Shown here one piece after another: positions 36,813-47,236 of a DNA stretch of 64,000 bases. The notes under the pieces were generated by a model. It saw only the letters and a program-made list of their open reading frames with translations. It was not told the DNA's origin and searched no databases. A program made the position numbers and the translations under genes. Source of the DNA: an uncultured Eggerthellaceae bacterium (GTDB lineage: Bacteria > Actinomycetota > Coriobacteriia > Coriobacteriales > Eggerthellaceae); the NCBI GenBank assembly GCA_905234785.1, contig CAJOIP010000015.1, positions 48,909 through 112,908 of the forward strand, read 5' to 3'. Position 1 is the first letter of the stretch. Each line of letters starts with the position of its first letter.

Positions 36813-38489
36813 ATGGGAGACATGCCAGAGCGACCAGACAAGCCCGGCCCATCCGCAGCGGGAAGGGACAGCGTGGCCGAAGCCGGAAACACTCAGGCGG
36901 TTGACCAGCAAACGCACGAGTCGGTGGCGAAATCGACGGCGCTCATGTCGGCGGCGACGCTCATCTCGCGCGTGACGGGGCTCGTGCGCACGTGGGTCAT
37001 GGCCTTCGCGCTGGGCAACACGCTCGTCACGAGCGCCTACCAGGTGGCCAACAACATGCCCAACGTCGTGTTCGACCTGGTTGCGGGCGGTCTGCTCGGC
37101 GCTGCGTTCATTCCCGTGTTCATGCTGGAAAAGGAGAAGAAGGGCGACGCTGGAAGCAACGAGTTCGCCTGCAACTTGCTGAACCTGACCGTCGTGGTGC
37201 TTGGCGTGCTGACGTTGCTTTCAAGCATCTTCGCACCGCAGCTCATCGCCACGCAGACGTTCACGGTTGGCGAGACCGACGAGGTCGTCGAGCTGTCGGT
37301 GGCGTTCTTCCGCATCTTCGCGTTCCAAATCGTGTTTTACGGCATCAGCGGCATCTTAACCGCGGTGCTCAACGCCAACCGCGTGTTCTTCCTGCCGGCA
37401 ATCGCGCCGGCGCTCAACAACGTGTGCGTTATCGTGTCGTTTTTGGCCTACATCCCGCTTTCGGGCGTCGACCAGCAGCTTGCCATTGTGGTGCTCGGCG
37501 TGGGCACGACGCTTGGCGTGGCCGTGCAGGCGCTCGTGCAGATTCCCGCCATGATGAAGACGGGCTTCAAGTACCGCTTCTTCATTCGGCTGAAGGACCC
37601 GGCGCTCATCGAGGCCATGAAGATCGCGCTTCCCACCATGCTTTACATCGTGGGCACGCTCGTGGCGTTCTCGTGCCGCAACGCGTTTTCGCTGCAGGTT
37701 GGTGATAACGGCCCCTCCACGCTGCTGTACGCCTGGACGTGGTTCCAACTGCCGTACGGCGTGGTGTCGGTTTCGCTGTCGCGCGCGCTGTTCACCGAGA
37801 TGGGCGAGGCGTCGGCCAAGGAAGACTACCCGGCGCTGCGCGAACTCGTGCGCACCGGCTTGTCGGGCAACCTCATGCTGATCATCCCCCTTGCGGGCAT
37901 CATGATCGCGCTCGCCATTCCGCTGATGGAGCTGTTCCGCGCGGGCGCCTTCAATGCCGGAGACGTCACGTACGTTTCGACCGTTCTCGCGGCGTGGCTG
38001 TACAGCCTGCCGTTTTACGCGGTGATGTTCTTCTTGTACAACGTGTTCGCTTCGATTCGCCGCTTTCTGACGTTCGCCGTGGTCAGCTGCCTGATGGTGG
38101 TCGTGCAGTGCGTGCTGTACTTCGTGCTGTGCACCCCGCAAGCGCTCGGGCTTGTGGGCGTGCCCATTGCCGACTTGGCATACTACGGCGCATGCTGTGT
38201 CATTTTGATCGTGCTGTTGCGTCGCATGATCGGTGCGTTCGACTTGAAGTACGTGCTGTGGCTTGCCGTGCGCGTGCTCATCGCCACGGCGGTTGCCACT
38301 GTGCTGGCCTACTTCATCTCGGTGTGGCTGCCGGTGGGCGAGGGAATGGTCGGCGGCTTCACTCGCCTGGTTGTGGCTGGCGGCATCGGCTTGGTCGTGG
38401 CCTATGGCCTCTGCGCCTTGTTCCGCATTCCCGAAATGGCCATCGTCACCGGCCTCGTGGGCAAAATCGCCGGCCGATTCAAGCGCTAG
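36813..38489 (+). CDS. murJ: Lipid II flippase MurJ
   Basis: This protein of up to 558 residues of the MVF/MurJ family (MOP superfamily) has 14 or so hydrophobic segments, beginning STALMSAATLISRVTGLVRT and with NVVFDLVAGGLLGAAFIPVF, LNANRVFFLPAIAPALNN and the Arg-rich family loops. It moves lipid II from the cytoplasm to the wall-building side. The first ~40 residues are hydrophilic. The start is uncertain: ATG 36813 has no ribosome site, whereas a GTG at 36873 has GGAAGGG at good spacing and still keeps the whole membrane domain. It precedes the wall cluster and is followed by a family A hairpin. Confidence 0.92.
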   Translation: MGDMPERPDKPGPSAAGRDSVAEAGNTQAVDQQTHESVAKSTALMSAATLISRVTGLVRTWVMAFALGNTLVTSAYQVANNMPNVVFDLVAGGLLGAAFIPVFMLEKEKKGDAGSNEFACNLLNLTVVVLGVLTLLSSIFAPQLIATQTFTVGETDEVVELSVAFFRIFAFQIVFYGISGILTAVLNANRVFFLPAIAPALNNVCVIVSFLAYIPLSGVDQQLAIVVLGVGTTLGVAVQALVQIPAMMKTGFKYRFFIRLKDPALIEAMKIALPTMLYIVGTLVAFSCRNAFSLQVGDNGPSTLLYAWTWFQLPYGVVSVSLSRALFTEMGEASAKEDYPALRELVRTGLSGNLMLIIPLAGIMIALAIPLMELFRAGAFNAGDVTYVSTVLAAWLYSLPFYAVMFFLYNVFASIRRFLTFAVVSCLMVVVQCVLYFVLCTPQALGLVGVPIADLAYYGACCVILIVLLRRMIGAFDLKYVLWLAVRVLIATAVATVLAYFISVWLPVGEGMVGGFTRLVVAGGIGLVVAYGLCALFRIPEMAIVTGLVGKIAGRFKR

Positions 38490-38575
38490 GGAATGATGCG
38501 CGGGAGGGGAGCTGGTGCATCATTCAAGCCTCCAAGCACAATGATGCGCCAGCTCCCCTCCCGCGCATCATTCCC
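38489..38575. repeat. Palindromic repeat family A, copy 1
   Basis: Two 36-base arms with one mismatch (38489-38524, 38540-38575), outer part GGGAATGATGCGCGGGAGGG, lie between the convergent murJ and DUF1846 genes. The left arm starts in the murJ stop codon. Other copies: inside murD (52030-52094), after ftsQ (58038-58110), half copy at 43166-43200. Confidence 0.88.
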
Positions 38576-38577
38576 TA

Positions 38578-40065
38578 TTAACCTTGGTAGTAGCGGTGCT
38601 GTTCGTAGCGCGGCTCGCAGCAGACGTTGATGCCGAGCGAACGGTACAGCTGCTCGTCGTCAGACGAGATGATGACCGAGAAGTACGCATCGCACCCGCG
38701 CAGCTGGCTCGCAGCCTTGATGGCGGTGGCGGCCATGGGGCTCGTCAGCGATGACGTGGAAAGCGCGATCAGCATCTCGCGCGGATGCAGCCGCGGGTTT
38801 TGATGCCCGAGCTGTTCGGTGCGCAGCGAGCAAATCGGCTCCAAAGCCGCATCGCTGATGATCATCATGTCGTCGTCGATGCCGGCTTGGGCTTTCAACG
38901 CGTTCAACAACACTGACGAGGCGGCGCCCAAAAGCGTCGACGTCTTGCCGGTGATCACGCGTCCGTCGGGCAGTTCCATGGCGCCCGCCGGGCCGCCGGA
39001 CTGCTCGGCCTTTGCAAGCGCTGCCGCACGCGCGGGCGAGTAATCGGGCCCGATGCCCGCCTTCTTCATGAGCATCTCGGCCTTCGCCACGTTCTCGTCG
39101 CCGATGCCCGTGCGCTTGGCGGCCGTGGCCGTCTGGAAGTAGCGACGCACGATTTCGCGGTTCGCGGCGTCGCGGCACGCCTCGTCGTCGCAGATGGCCA
39201 GCCCCGCCATGTTCACGCCCATGTCGGTGGGCGACTGGTAGGGGCTCTCGCCCATGATCTTTTCCATCATGGCGCGCAGCACCGGGTAAATCTCGATGTC
39301 GCGGTTGTAGTTCACGGTGGTTTCGCCATAGGCCTCCAGATGGAAGGGGTCGATGGCGTTCACGTCGGAAAGGTCGATGGTCGCGGCCTCGTAGGCGATG
39401 TTCACGGGATGGTCGAGCGGAAGGTTCCAGATGGGGAACGTCTCGAACTTCGCGTAGCCCGCGTTCACGCCGCGCTTGTGCTCTTGGTACAGCTGCGACA
39501 GGCACGTGGCCATCTTGCCCGAGCCGGGGCCGGGTGCGGTGACCACCACGAGCGGACGCGTCGTTTCGATGTAGTCGTCGGCACCGTAACCCTCGTCGCT
39601 GACGATGCGGTCGATGTCGTACGGATAGCCCTCGATGGGGTAGTGCAGGTAGCTCTTCACGCCGAGGCCCGCGAGGCGCTGGCGGAACGCGTCGGCTGCA
39701 GGCTGGTTGCGGTACTGCGTGATGCACACGCTGCCGACGTAGAAGCCGAGTCCTTGGAAGATGTCCATCAGGCGCAGCAGGTCCTCGTCGTAGGTGATGC
39801 CCAGATCGCCGCGCACCTTCGAATGCTCGATGTGGTTCGCGTTGATGACGAGGATGATCTCGATGTCGTCGGCGAGGCTTTTCAGCATGCGCAGCTTCGT
39901 GTCGGGCTCGAAGCCGGGCAGCACGCGCGAGGCATGGTAGTCGTCGAACAGCTTGCCGCCGAATTCCAGGTACAGCTTGCCGCCGAACTCGTTCACGCGT
40001 TCGCGGATGCGCGCCGTCTGCAACTCGATGTACTTGTCGTTGTCGAAACCGATGCGGCGCGTCAT
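38578..40065 (-). CDS. DUF1846 domain protein (UPF0371)
   Basis: This 495-residue cytoplasmic protein starts RRIGFDNDKYIELQTARIRE and has KLYLEFGGKLFDDYHASRVLPG, the P-loop-like VTAPGPGSGKMATCLSQLYQ (about 172-190) and TDMGVNMAGLAI. Together these mark the DUF1846 family, broadly found in Firmicutes and anaerobic actinobacteria. The GPGSGK loop suggests nucleotide or phosphate binding, but the reaction is not established. Length is typical (about 500). The gene is convergent with murJ and ends two bases from the family A hairpin; upstream of its start is a family B palindrome. Confidence 0.9.
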   Translation of the reverse strand: MTRRIGFDNDKYIELQTARIRERVNEFGGKLYLEFGGKLFDDYHASRVLPGFEPDTKLRMLKSLADDIEIILVINANHIEHSKVRGDLGITYDEDLLRLMDIFQGLGFYVGSVCITQYRNQPAADAFRQRLAGLGVKSYLHYPIEGYPYDIDRIVSDEGYGADDYIETTRPLVVVTAPGPGSGKMATCLSQLYQEHKRGVNAGYAKFETFPIWNLPLDHPVNIAYEAATIDLSDVNAIDPFHLEAYGETTVNYNRDIEIYPVLRAMMEKIMGESPYQSPTDMGVNMAGLAICDDEACRDAANREIVRRYFQTATAAKRTGIGDENVAKAEMLMKKAGIGPDYSPARAAALAKAEQSGGPAGAMELPDGRVITGKTSTLLGAASSVLLNALKAQAGIDDDMMIISDAALEPICSLRTEQLGHQNPRLHPREMLIALSTSSLTSPMAATAIKAASQLRGCDAYFSVIISSDDEQLYRSLGINVCCEPRYEQHRYYQG

Positions 40066-40096
40066 GCTTCCCTCTTTCCCTCGCTAAAACATCGTC

Positions 40097-40168
40097 TCCC
40101 CGTAGGGGCGCACTCCGTGCGCCCGCCGACGATGGTGGTCGGGCGCACGGAGTGCGCCCCTACGGGGA
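40097..40168. repeat. Palindromic repeat family B, copy 2 (short form)
   Basis: Perfect 29-base arms (40097-40125 and 40140-40168), core GTAGGGGCGCACTCCGTGCG, with only 14 bases between. It lies in the divergent region between the DUF1846 gene and pyrG. The arm is the same sequence as in the murF copy. Confidence 0.88.
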
Positions 40169-40207
40169 ATACGAACCATGAAATTATAGCCCAGCCCCTT
40201 GCGTTAA

Positions 40208-41893
<1,686 letters not shown>

Positions 41894-41913
41894 CAAAATG
41901 CGATAATGGCACC

Positions 41914-42807
41914 ATGCGAATTGAACAGGCCATCGACGAGTTTTTGGCGCACCTGCGGGTGGAGCGGGGAAGCTCTGCGCATACGGTAGAAGCGTATGGC
42001 GGCGACTTGGCCGATTACGCGTCGTTTCTCGCCGAAGCGGGAATCACGCTGCTCGAGCGCATCGACCGCGATGCCGTCGTGGCGTATGAAGCCGATCTGG
42101 CCGAGCGCGGCTATGCGGTCACGAGCATCGACCGGCACATGTCCGCCGTGAAAAGCTTCCACAAGTTCTGCGTGCGCGAGGAGTTCACGAAGGCGAGCCC
42201 CGCGGCGAACGTTCATCTTCCCGCCGCACCCGACAAGCTTCCGGATGTGTTGACGATCGAGCAGGTGAACACGTTGCTCGAGCGCCACGACGGAACCGAT
42301 CCCACCAGCCTGCGCAATCGGGCGATTCTCGAGGTGCTGTACGGTTGCGGTCTGCGCGTGAGCGAATGCTCGGGCCTCGACCTGGGCAATTGCGCGCTTG
42401 CCGAGGGGTACCTGCGCGTGGTGGGGAAGGGCGACAAAGAGCGCGTTTCGCCCATCGGGGGCTGTGCGCTCGATGCGCTCACGGCATATCTCGAGCGGGG
42501 GCGCGGCGCGTTTGCGAAGCCGCACAAACCCACGTCGGCTGTCTTTCTGAACAGGCGCGGCACGCGGCTTTCGCGCCAGAGCATTCATGCCATCGTGGCG
42601 AAAGCGGGAACCGCCATCGGCGTGGAGGGGCTGCACCCGCACACGCTGCGCCATTCGTTCGCCACGCATATGCTCGAAGGAGGCGCCGACCTGCGCGTCA
42701 TCCAGGAGATCCTCGGCCATTCCGACATCGCCACCACGCAGATCTACACGCACGTGAACCGAGCGCACATCCGCGAGGAATACCTCAGCGCCCATCCCCG
42801 CGCTTAA
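41914..42807 (+). CDS. xerD: Chromosome dimer-resolving tyrosine recombinase XerD-like
   Basis: This 297-residue protein has an N-terminal SAM-like core-binding domain ([20 protein letters not shown]) and a catalytic domain with Arg (GCGLRVSE), Lys (VGKGDKER), His-x-x-Arg ([12 protein letters not shown]), His ([10 protein letters not shown]) and Tyr (IYTHV). The length and the YGCGLRVSE and [12 protein letters not shown] segments are those of XerC/XerD, not of phage integrases. It would resolve chromosome dimers at dif with a partner. It starts 20 bases after pyrG. The domain is clearly different from the element integrase at 5447. Confidence 0.92.
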   Translation: MRIEQAIDEFLAHLRVERGSSAHTVEAYGGDLADYASFLAEAGITLLERIDRDAVVAYEADLAERGYAVTSIDRHMSAVKSFHKFCVREEFTKASPAANVHLPAAPDKLPDVLTIEQVNTLLERHDGTDPTSLRNRAILEVLYGCGLRVSECSGLDLGNCALAEGYLRVVGKGDKERVSPIGGCALDALTAYLERGRGAFAKPHKPTSAVFLNRRGTRLSRQSIHAIVAKAGTAIGVEGLHPHTLRHSFATHMLEGGADLRVIQEILGHSDIATTQIYTHVNRAHIREEYLSAHPRA

Positions 42808-42897
42808 TTGGGTGCGCCAAAAGACCCTCTTCTTGTCGCACGAAAAGTTGTATATAATCAACATTAGGCGTTAAGCAATTGATGAGAAGGCCGCATC

Positions 42898-43170
42898 ATG
42901 ATTATCATCAACCTCGACAGGCTGCTTAGTGAGCGGAAAATGCAATCGGCGGAACTCGCCAACCGACTCGACTGCACCGTGCAAACCGTATCGCGCATCA
43001 AGACGGGCAAGATTCGCGCCATCCGCCTTTCAATGCTGAATGCCTTGTGCGAGCAGTTCGACTGCCAGCCCGGCGATGTTTTAGAGTACGTTTCAGAAGC
43101 CGAAGCAGTAAAGCGTTACAGCCAAGCGTTCGTAGACGAGTACAACCGATTCCACTCAACGGGGGAATGA
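42898..43170 (+). CDS. Small XRE-family (Cro/C1) transcriptional regulator
   Basis: This 90-residue protein is almost entirely one helix-turn-helix: INLDRLLSERKMQSAELANR, then TVQTVSRIKTGKIRAIRLSM and FDCQPGDVLEY. This is the YozG-like group of short XRE proteins. A TATAAT (42853-42858) lies 40 bases upstream of the ATG. The target is unknown; its own promoter or the following wall cluster are candidates. Its stop codon lies inside a half copy of repeat A, and a strong terminator follows. Confidence 0.85.
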   Translation: MIIINLDRLLSERKMQSAELANRLDCTVQTVSRIKTGKIRAIRLSMLNALCEQFDCQPGDVLEYVSEAEAVKRYSQAFVDEYNRFHSTGE

Positions 43171-43200
43171 TGCACTAGCTCCCCTCCTGAGCATCACTTC
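43162..43200. repeat. Half copy of palindromic repeat family A
   Basis: The right-arm sequence (GAATGATGCACTAGCTCCCC then TCCTGAGCATCACTTCC) matches the right arm of the copy after ftsQ with a few changes. The left arm is missing. It overlaps the stop codon of the XRE gene. Confidence 0.7.
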
Positions 43201-43216
43201 CGAATTGTGCCCGAAC

Positions 43217-43251
43217 AAAAAGCGTCCACAACATTTTGTGGACGCTTTTTG
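43217..43251 (+). terminator. Strong terminator before the dcw cluster
   Basis: AAAAGCGTCCACAA and TTGTGGACGCTTTTT form a long stem with a short loop and T run. It isolates the XRE gene from mraZ. Confidence 0.9.
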
Positions 43252-43277
43252 CTGGTATTCGAAAAAGGCCGCCAGAT

Positions 43278-43339
43278 GTGGGAAAAGTGCTGCCGAAGTG
43301 CAAAAAAGTGTTGCTAAGTGGGGGGTGGTGGGATAGAAT
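43278..43339 (+). promoter_or_regulatory. mraZ (dcw) promoter with phased GTG boxes, probable MraZ operator
   Basis: TTGCTA (43311-43316) and TAGAAT (43334-43339) are 17 bases apart. GTG occurs at 43278, 43287, 43298, 43308, 43318 and 43328. The last four are exactly 10 bases apart, and three of the six are GTGGG. MraZ is known to bind direct repeats of this kind in its own promoter. The boxes cover the -35 and the spacer, fitting autorepression of the whole cluster. Confidence 0.85.
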
Positions 43340-43385
43340 GTCAACCGTTCGATTAGATTAGGCGTGAACTAGGCGAAGGGAACCG

Positions 43386-43835
43386 ATGGAAGAAGCGCGT
43401 AACACCGTTGACCTCAACGGCTCGTATCGCTTCAAGACGGACGCGAAGGGTCGCGTGTCCCTGCCTGCCAAGTTCCGCAAAGTCTTGTCGGAAGACCTCG
43501 TGGTCACGTGCGCGCTCACCGGCGACCATCTTTTGGTGTTCGACGGTCAGGACAGCTTCAACGCATGGGTGGACGGCATCTTCGTCGACAAGTTCGGCGG
43601 GTTCAATTCCACCAATCGCGAGCAGCTGTACTGGCGCAGCGCGTTGAAGGGCAACGCCTTCGACGTGCAACCCGATTCGGCCGGCCGCGTTCTTTTGCCG
43701 GCTGACCTGCGCGAGCAGGTGGGCATCGACAAGGAAGTGGTCATCGTGGGCAACACGGGCTTCTTCGAGGTCTGGAGCGAGCAGCGTCGCGGCGAAGTGG
43801 TCGAGAAGATCGACTTCTCCAGCCTGCTGAGCTAA
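43386..43835 (+). CDS. mraZ: Transcriptional regulator MraZ
   Basis: This 149-residue protein has two SpoVT/AbrB-type half-domains: GSYRFKTDAKGRVSLPAKFR near the N-terminus and DSAGRVLLPADLREQ in the middle, as in all MraZ proteins. It forms a ring that binds direct repeats in the mraZ promoter and controls the division and wall cluster. GAAGGGA precedes the ATG. It is the first gene of the dcw operon, and the likely operator lies directly upstream at 43278-43339. Confidence 0.97.
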   Translation: MEEARNTVDLNGSYRFKTDAKGRVSLPAKFRKVLSEDLVVTCALTGDHLLVFDGQDSFNAWVDGIFVDKFGGFNSTNREQLYWRSALKGNAFDVQPDSAGRVLLPADLREQVGIDKEVVIVGNTGFFEVWSEQRRGEVVEKIDFSSLLS

Positions 43836-43844
43836 GGCGCTACC

Positions 43845-44801
43845 TTGACAAACGAATATCGGCATATCCCGGTCCTGCTTACCGAGTGCCTCGAACATTT
43901 AGAACTCCAACTGCAGAACACGTTCGTGGACGCAACGCTCGGTGGCGCGGGACATTCCCTCGAAGTTGCCACGCGACTAGGGCCTGAGGGCACGCTCATC
44001 GGAATCGACCAGGACGAGACAGCCTTAGCTGCCGCGTCAGAACGCCTAAATGCCATACCCGATGATCAGCGCCCCAACCTCGAACTGGTCCGTGGCAACT
44101 TCGGGGATATGGATGAGCTGCTCTTGCAGTGCGAAGTTCCCGGCGTCGACGCGTTCCTGTTCGACCTGGGCGTTTCGTCGCCGCAGCTCGACACGCAGGC
44201 CCGTGGCTTCTCCTTCAAGGAGAACGGCCCCCTTGATATGCGGATGGATCCGGGGAAACAAACCCTAACCGCAGCAGAGGTCATCAACACCTACAACGCA
44301 GCAGACCTCACTCGGATCATCCGTATGTACTCTGACGAGAAGTGGGCCAGCCGCATCGCCGACTTCATCGTGAAGCGTCGCGAACAGGCGCCGATCGAAA
44401 CGAGTGCCGAGCTAGTCGACATCATCAAGGCAGCCATTCCCGCCAGCGCCCGGCGCGCCGGCGGGCATCCGGCGAAGCGGACGTTCCAGGCAATCCGGAT
44501 CGAAGTCAACTCGGAGCTAACCGTGCTTAAACGAGGCATCGAAGCTGCGGTTCGCTGGCTTAATCCGGGCGGCAGGCTGGTGGTCATCTCGTACCACTCG
44601 CTGGAAGACCGCATCGTGAAAGAGGCAATGGCGGCAGGTGCCAACAGGTGCACCTGCCCGCCCGACTTCCCGGTCTGCGCCTGCGGGAGAAAGCCGATAC
44701 TCGAAGTCGTCACGCGCAAGCCCATAACGCCTGCGCTTGACGAAGTGGAACGGAATCCGCGTGCGCGCAGTGCGAAGCTACGCGTTGCGCGCAAGCTATG
44801 A
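43845..44801 (+). CDS. rsmH: 16S rRNA (cytosine(1402)-N(4))-methyltransferase
   Basis: This 318-residue methyltransferase (formerly MraW) uses S-adenosylmethionine. Motifs: HIPVLLTECLEHL at the N-terminus, VDATLGGAGHS (SAM loop), GIDQDETAL, FLFDLGVSSPQLDTQARGFS (catalytic region), GPLDMRMDP, and the C-terminal VVISYHSLEDRIVK with the Cys-rich CTCPPDFPVCACG. The start is TTG at 43845, nine bases after the mraZ stop. A large inverted repeat overlaps its stop codon. Confidence 0.96.
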   Translation: MTNEYRHIPVLLTECLEHLELQLQNTFVDATLGGAGHSLEVATRLGPEGTLIGIDQDETALAAASERLNAIPDDQRPNLELVRGNFGDMDELLLQCEVPGVDAFLFDLGVSSPQLDTQARGFSFKENGPLDMRMDPGKQTLTAAEVINTYNAADLTRIIRMYSDEKWASRIADFIVKRREQAPIETSAELVDIIKAAIPASARRAGGHPAKRTFQAIRIEVNSELTVLKRGIEAAVRWLNPGGRLVVISYHSLEDRIVKEAMAAGANRCTCPPDFPVCACGRKPILEVVTRKPITPALDEVERNPRARSAKLRVARKL

Positions 44802-44899
44802 GTAATGGGGCCAGGTGAGATTGCTCATTGCGCTGAAACGCAGTGAGAAACGAACCAACCCCAGGGCAATGAGCAATCTTCACCTGGCCCCATTACTCA
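44799..44899. repeat. Large inverted repeat after rsmH
   Basis: Arms of about 34 bases (44799-44832 and 44866-44899; TGAGTAATGGGGCCAGGTGA at the outer end) differ by one inserted base. The left arm begins in the rsmH stop codon. About 33 bases lie between the arms. No second copy is seen in this window. Confidence 0.85.
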
Positions 44900-44954
44900 C
44901 CAAACGACACCTGTGCCACGTCGGCACGCAACGATAAGGAAGGGAGAGGGCGCG

Positions 44955-45425
44955 ATGGCATCTGCCGAGCGAGCATACCGCTACGATGCATATCCCGATT
45001 ACGCGCCCGAGCGGTCGCGCCGCAGCAGCGTGCGCGCGATTCGCACCGGCTCTCCTTCCGCAACCGAAGCCAATGCGTCCCTGCTCGTCACCGCTGCCAA
45101 GCTGGCAGCGGTCGTGCTCGTGTTCGTCGCGGCGTTGTGCTTCGCGCGTATCGCGCTGACGAACGCCGCCGTCACCACCATGATCGAAAGCGATGCGCTG
45201 TCCGCGCAGATTTCCGAAGCCCGTTCGTCGGGTGTCGGCCTTGAAATGGAACAGAGCGTCCTTTCCAGCACGTCGGCCCTGAACGCGGCTGTGAAGCGTC
45301 TCGGCATGGCGGCCCCCGCCGAGGTGGGCGCGCTCGTGCTCGATCCCGATGTAGTCGCCACCGACGCCAACGGCGAGCTTTCGCTTTCCGATTCCGTCAA
45401 GAACGTCGTCGGCGCACGGAGCTAG
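44955..45425 (+). CDS. FtsL-like cell division protein
   Basis: This 156-residue protein has a charged N-terminus (about 40 residues with many Arg and Tyr), one membrane segment (VTAAKLAAVVLVFVAALCFA) and a periplasm-side helical part with coiled-coil spacing (MIESDALSAQISEARSSGVG). Primary sequence in this family is poorly conserved, so the call rests on topology, size and position between rsmH and ftsI, where ftsL always sits. The ATG at 44955 has GGGAGAGGG upstream. It would form the FtsQ-FtsL-FtsB complex; no separate ftsB is seen in the cluster. Confidence 0.8.
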   Translation: MASAERAYRYDAYPDYAPERSRRSSVRAIRTGSPSATEANASLLVTAAKLAAVVLVFVAALCFARIALTNAAVTTMIESDALSAQISEARSSGVGLEMEQSVLSSTSALNAAVKRLGMAAPAEVGALVLDPDVVATDANGELSLSDSVKNVVGARS

Positions 45426-45428
45426 CCC

Positions 45429-47225
45429 GTGGCTGGCCAGAGCCGCACTCCGCGCAACGACCGCGGCGGGCGTTCCACGGCGCGCTTTACGGCGAACTCC
45501 GCGGCTGATTCCTTCGAACGCTACGTCTCGCGCGGCAGCAACCGTGCGTTCGTCGTCGTGGTCGTGTTCTTGGCGTTGGCCGCGCTGTTCTTCGTGCGGC
45601 TCGTGTACCTGCAGGTCATCATGGCGCCGCAATATTCTGCGCAAGCACAGGAGTCGCGCACGATCGGATTCGTCGTCGAGCCGCGGCGCGGAACCATTTA
45701 CGATCGCAACGGCCACATTCTCGCCATCAGCGTCGACGCGACGACGGTGTACGCCAACCCGTCCGAAATCAAGGAACCGGGCGCCACGGCGCGCGCTATC
45801 GCGGAGGTGCTCGGCGGCACGGCGCAGGACTACCTCGACGCGCTGTCGCAGGGCGAATCGTCCACGTTCACGTTCGTCAAGCGCAAGGTCGACAACGACT
45901 TGGCCGAGCAGCTGCGCGAACAGGACCTTCCCGGCATCTACTTCATCGAGGAGACGCGCCGCGAATACCCCTATGGCCAGACGGGCGGCCAGGTCATCGG
46001 CGCGTGCAGCATCGCCGTCGACGAGGAGAACAACCGCGAGTACTACGACGGCATCTGTGGCCTCGAGCTGTACTACAACACCATCCTGTCGGGCACGCCC
46101 GGCTACTACGAAGCCGAGGTCGGCGCCGACGGCACGCCCATTCCCGGCGGCGTGCACGAATCGAAGCACGCGATCGAAGGCCAGGACATCGTCGTTTCCA
46201 TCGACATCGAGTTCCAGGCCGAAGTGGAGCAGGCGCTGAAGGAAGGCGTGGAACGCGTCGGCGTGAACAAGGGCTCGGCCGTGGTCATGGACGCCGACAC
46301 CGGCGAGATCTTCGCCGCAGCTTCCAGCCCGTTCTTCAACCCGGCCGACCGCAGCAAGGTCGAGGAAGGTTCGATGCAGCTCACGGCCATGACGAACCTG
46401 TTCGAACCGGGCTCCATCTTCAAGACCGTGTCGGCGACCGCCATCTTGGAAGAGGGGACGATGACGCCCGATACGGAAGTGGTCGTTCCCGAGTACATCG
46501 AAGCTGACGGTTACATCGTTTCCGACGCGCACGACCACGAGCAGGTCACGTGGACGCTGCGCACCATCATGAACGTTTCGTCGAACATCGGCATTTCCCT
46601 GTCGGTCGAGAAATACCTGGGCTTCCAGAAGTTCTACGACGCCATCCTGCGCTACCGCTTAAACGAGCTGTCCGGCGTCGATTACCCGGGCGAGCAAATC
46701 GGCTACCTGCTCGATTTCGACTACTGGTCGCGCGTTCAGGGCTATAACGTCACGTTCGGTCAGGGCATCTCGCTTACGCCTTTGCAGATTCTGAACTTCT
46801 ACGCCGCGCTCGTTGCCGACGGCGTGCAGCCGACGCCGCACTTCCTGTTGCGCAAGCCGCAGACCGGCGAGGTTCCGGAATACGAGCACTACCGCATCAT
46901 CGACAACACGCAGGCCATCGCGCCTGTGACCAGCATGTTGCAAACGGTCGTCACCGACGGCACGGGCACCGATGCCGCAATCGAAGGCTATGACGTGGCG
47001 GGCAAGACGTCGACCGCCGAGATCTTCGAAGAGGGCGGCGGCTACCGCGACGATGCCGTGAACCTGGGATTCGCCGGGTTCATAGCGAATTCGAACAGCC
47101 GGTTCGTGTGTTTTGTGGGCGCCAACGAGGTGCCCGCCGACCGCAAGGTGGGCTCGATATTTCACGATATAATGAGTGCGGCCATAAGCCGTTACAACAT
47201 TGTATCTACCGCAAGTGACGAGTGA
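45429..47225 (+). CDS. ftsI: Penicillin-binding protein, septal transpeptidase (FtsI/PBP3 type)
   Basis: This 598-residue class B PBP has an N-terminal cytoplasmic tail, one membrane anchor (about 37-58), the PBP dimerisation domain (EPRRGTIYDRNGHILAISVD) and the transpeptidase domain. Active-site motifs: Ser329-x-x-Lys332 (GSIFKT), Ser384-Ser385-Asn386 (SSN) and a third motif KTS (526-528) instead of the usual KTG. It cross-links septal peptidoglycan. The GTG start at 45429 lies three bases after the ftsL stop, with CGGAG upstream. Confidence 0.94.
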   Translation: MAGQSRTPRNDRGGRSTARFTANSAADSFERYVSRGSNRAFVVVVVFLALAALFFVRLVYLQVIMAPQYSAQAQESRTIGFVVEPRRGTIYDRNGHILAISVDATTVYANPSEIKEPGATARAIAEVLGGTAQDYLDALSQGESSTFTFVKRKVDNDLAEQLREQDLPGIYFIEETRREYPYGQTGGQVIGACSIAVDEENNREYYDGICGLELYYNTILSGTPGYYEAEVGADGTPIPGGVHESKHAIEGQDIVVSIDIEFQAEVEQALKEGVERVGVNKGSAVVMDADTGEIFAAASSPFFNPADRSKVEEGSMQLTAMTNLFEPGSIFKTVSATAILEEGTMTPDTEVVVPEYIEADGYIVSDAHDHEQVTWTLRTIMNVSSNIGISLSVEKYLGFQKFYDAILRYRLNELSGVDYPGEQIGYLLDFDYWSRVQGYNVTFGQGISLTPLQILNFYAALVADGVQPTPHFLLRKPQTGEVPEYEHYRIIDNTQAIAPVTSMLQTVVTDGTGTDAAIEGYDVAGKTSTAEIFEEGGGYRDDAVNLGFAGFIANSNSRFVCFVGANEVPADRKVGSIFHDIMSAAISRYNIVSTASDE

Positions 47226-47236
47226 GGCGACGCGCG

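Noticed and set aside
43845..43850. TTGACA as a -35 element at the rsmH start
   Set aside because: The TTG is the rsmH start codon followed by ACA; there is no matching -10 at the right distance and the operon runs through.
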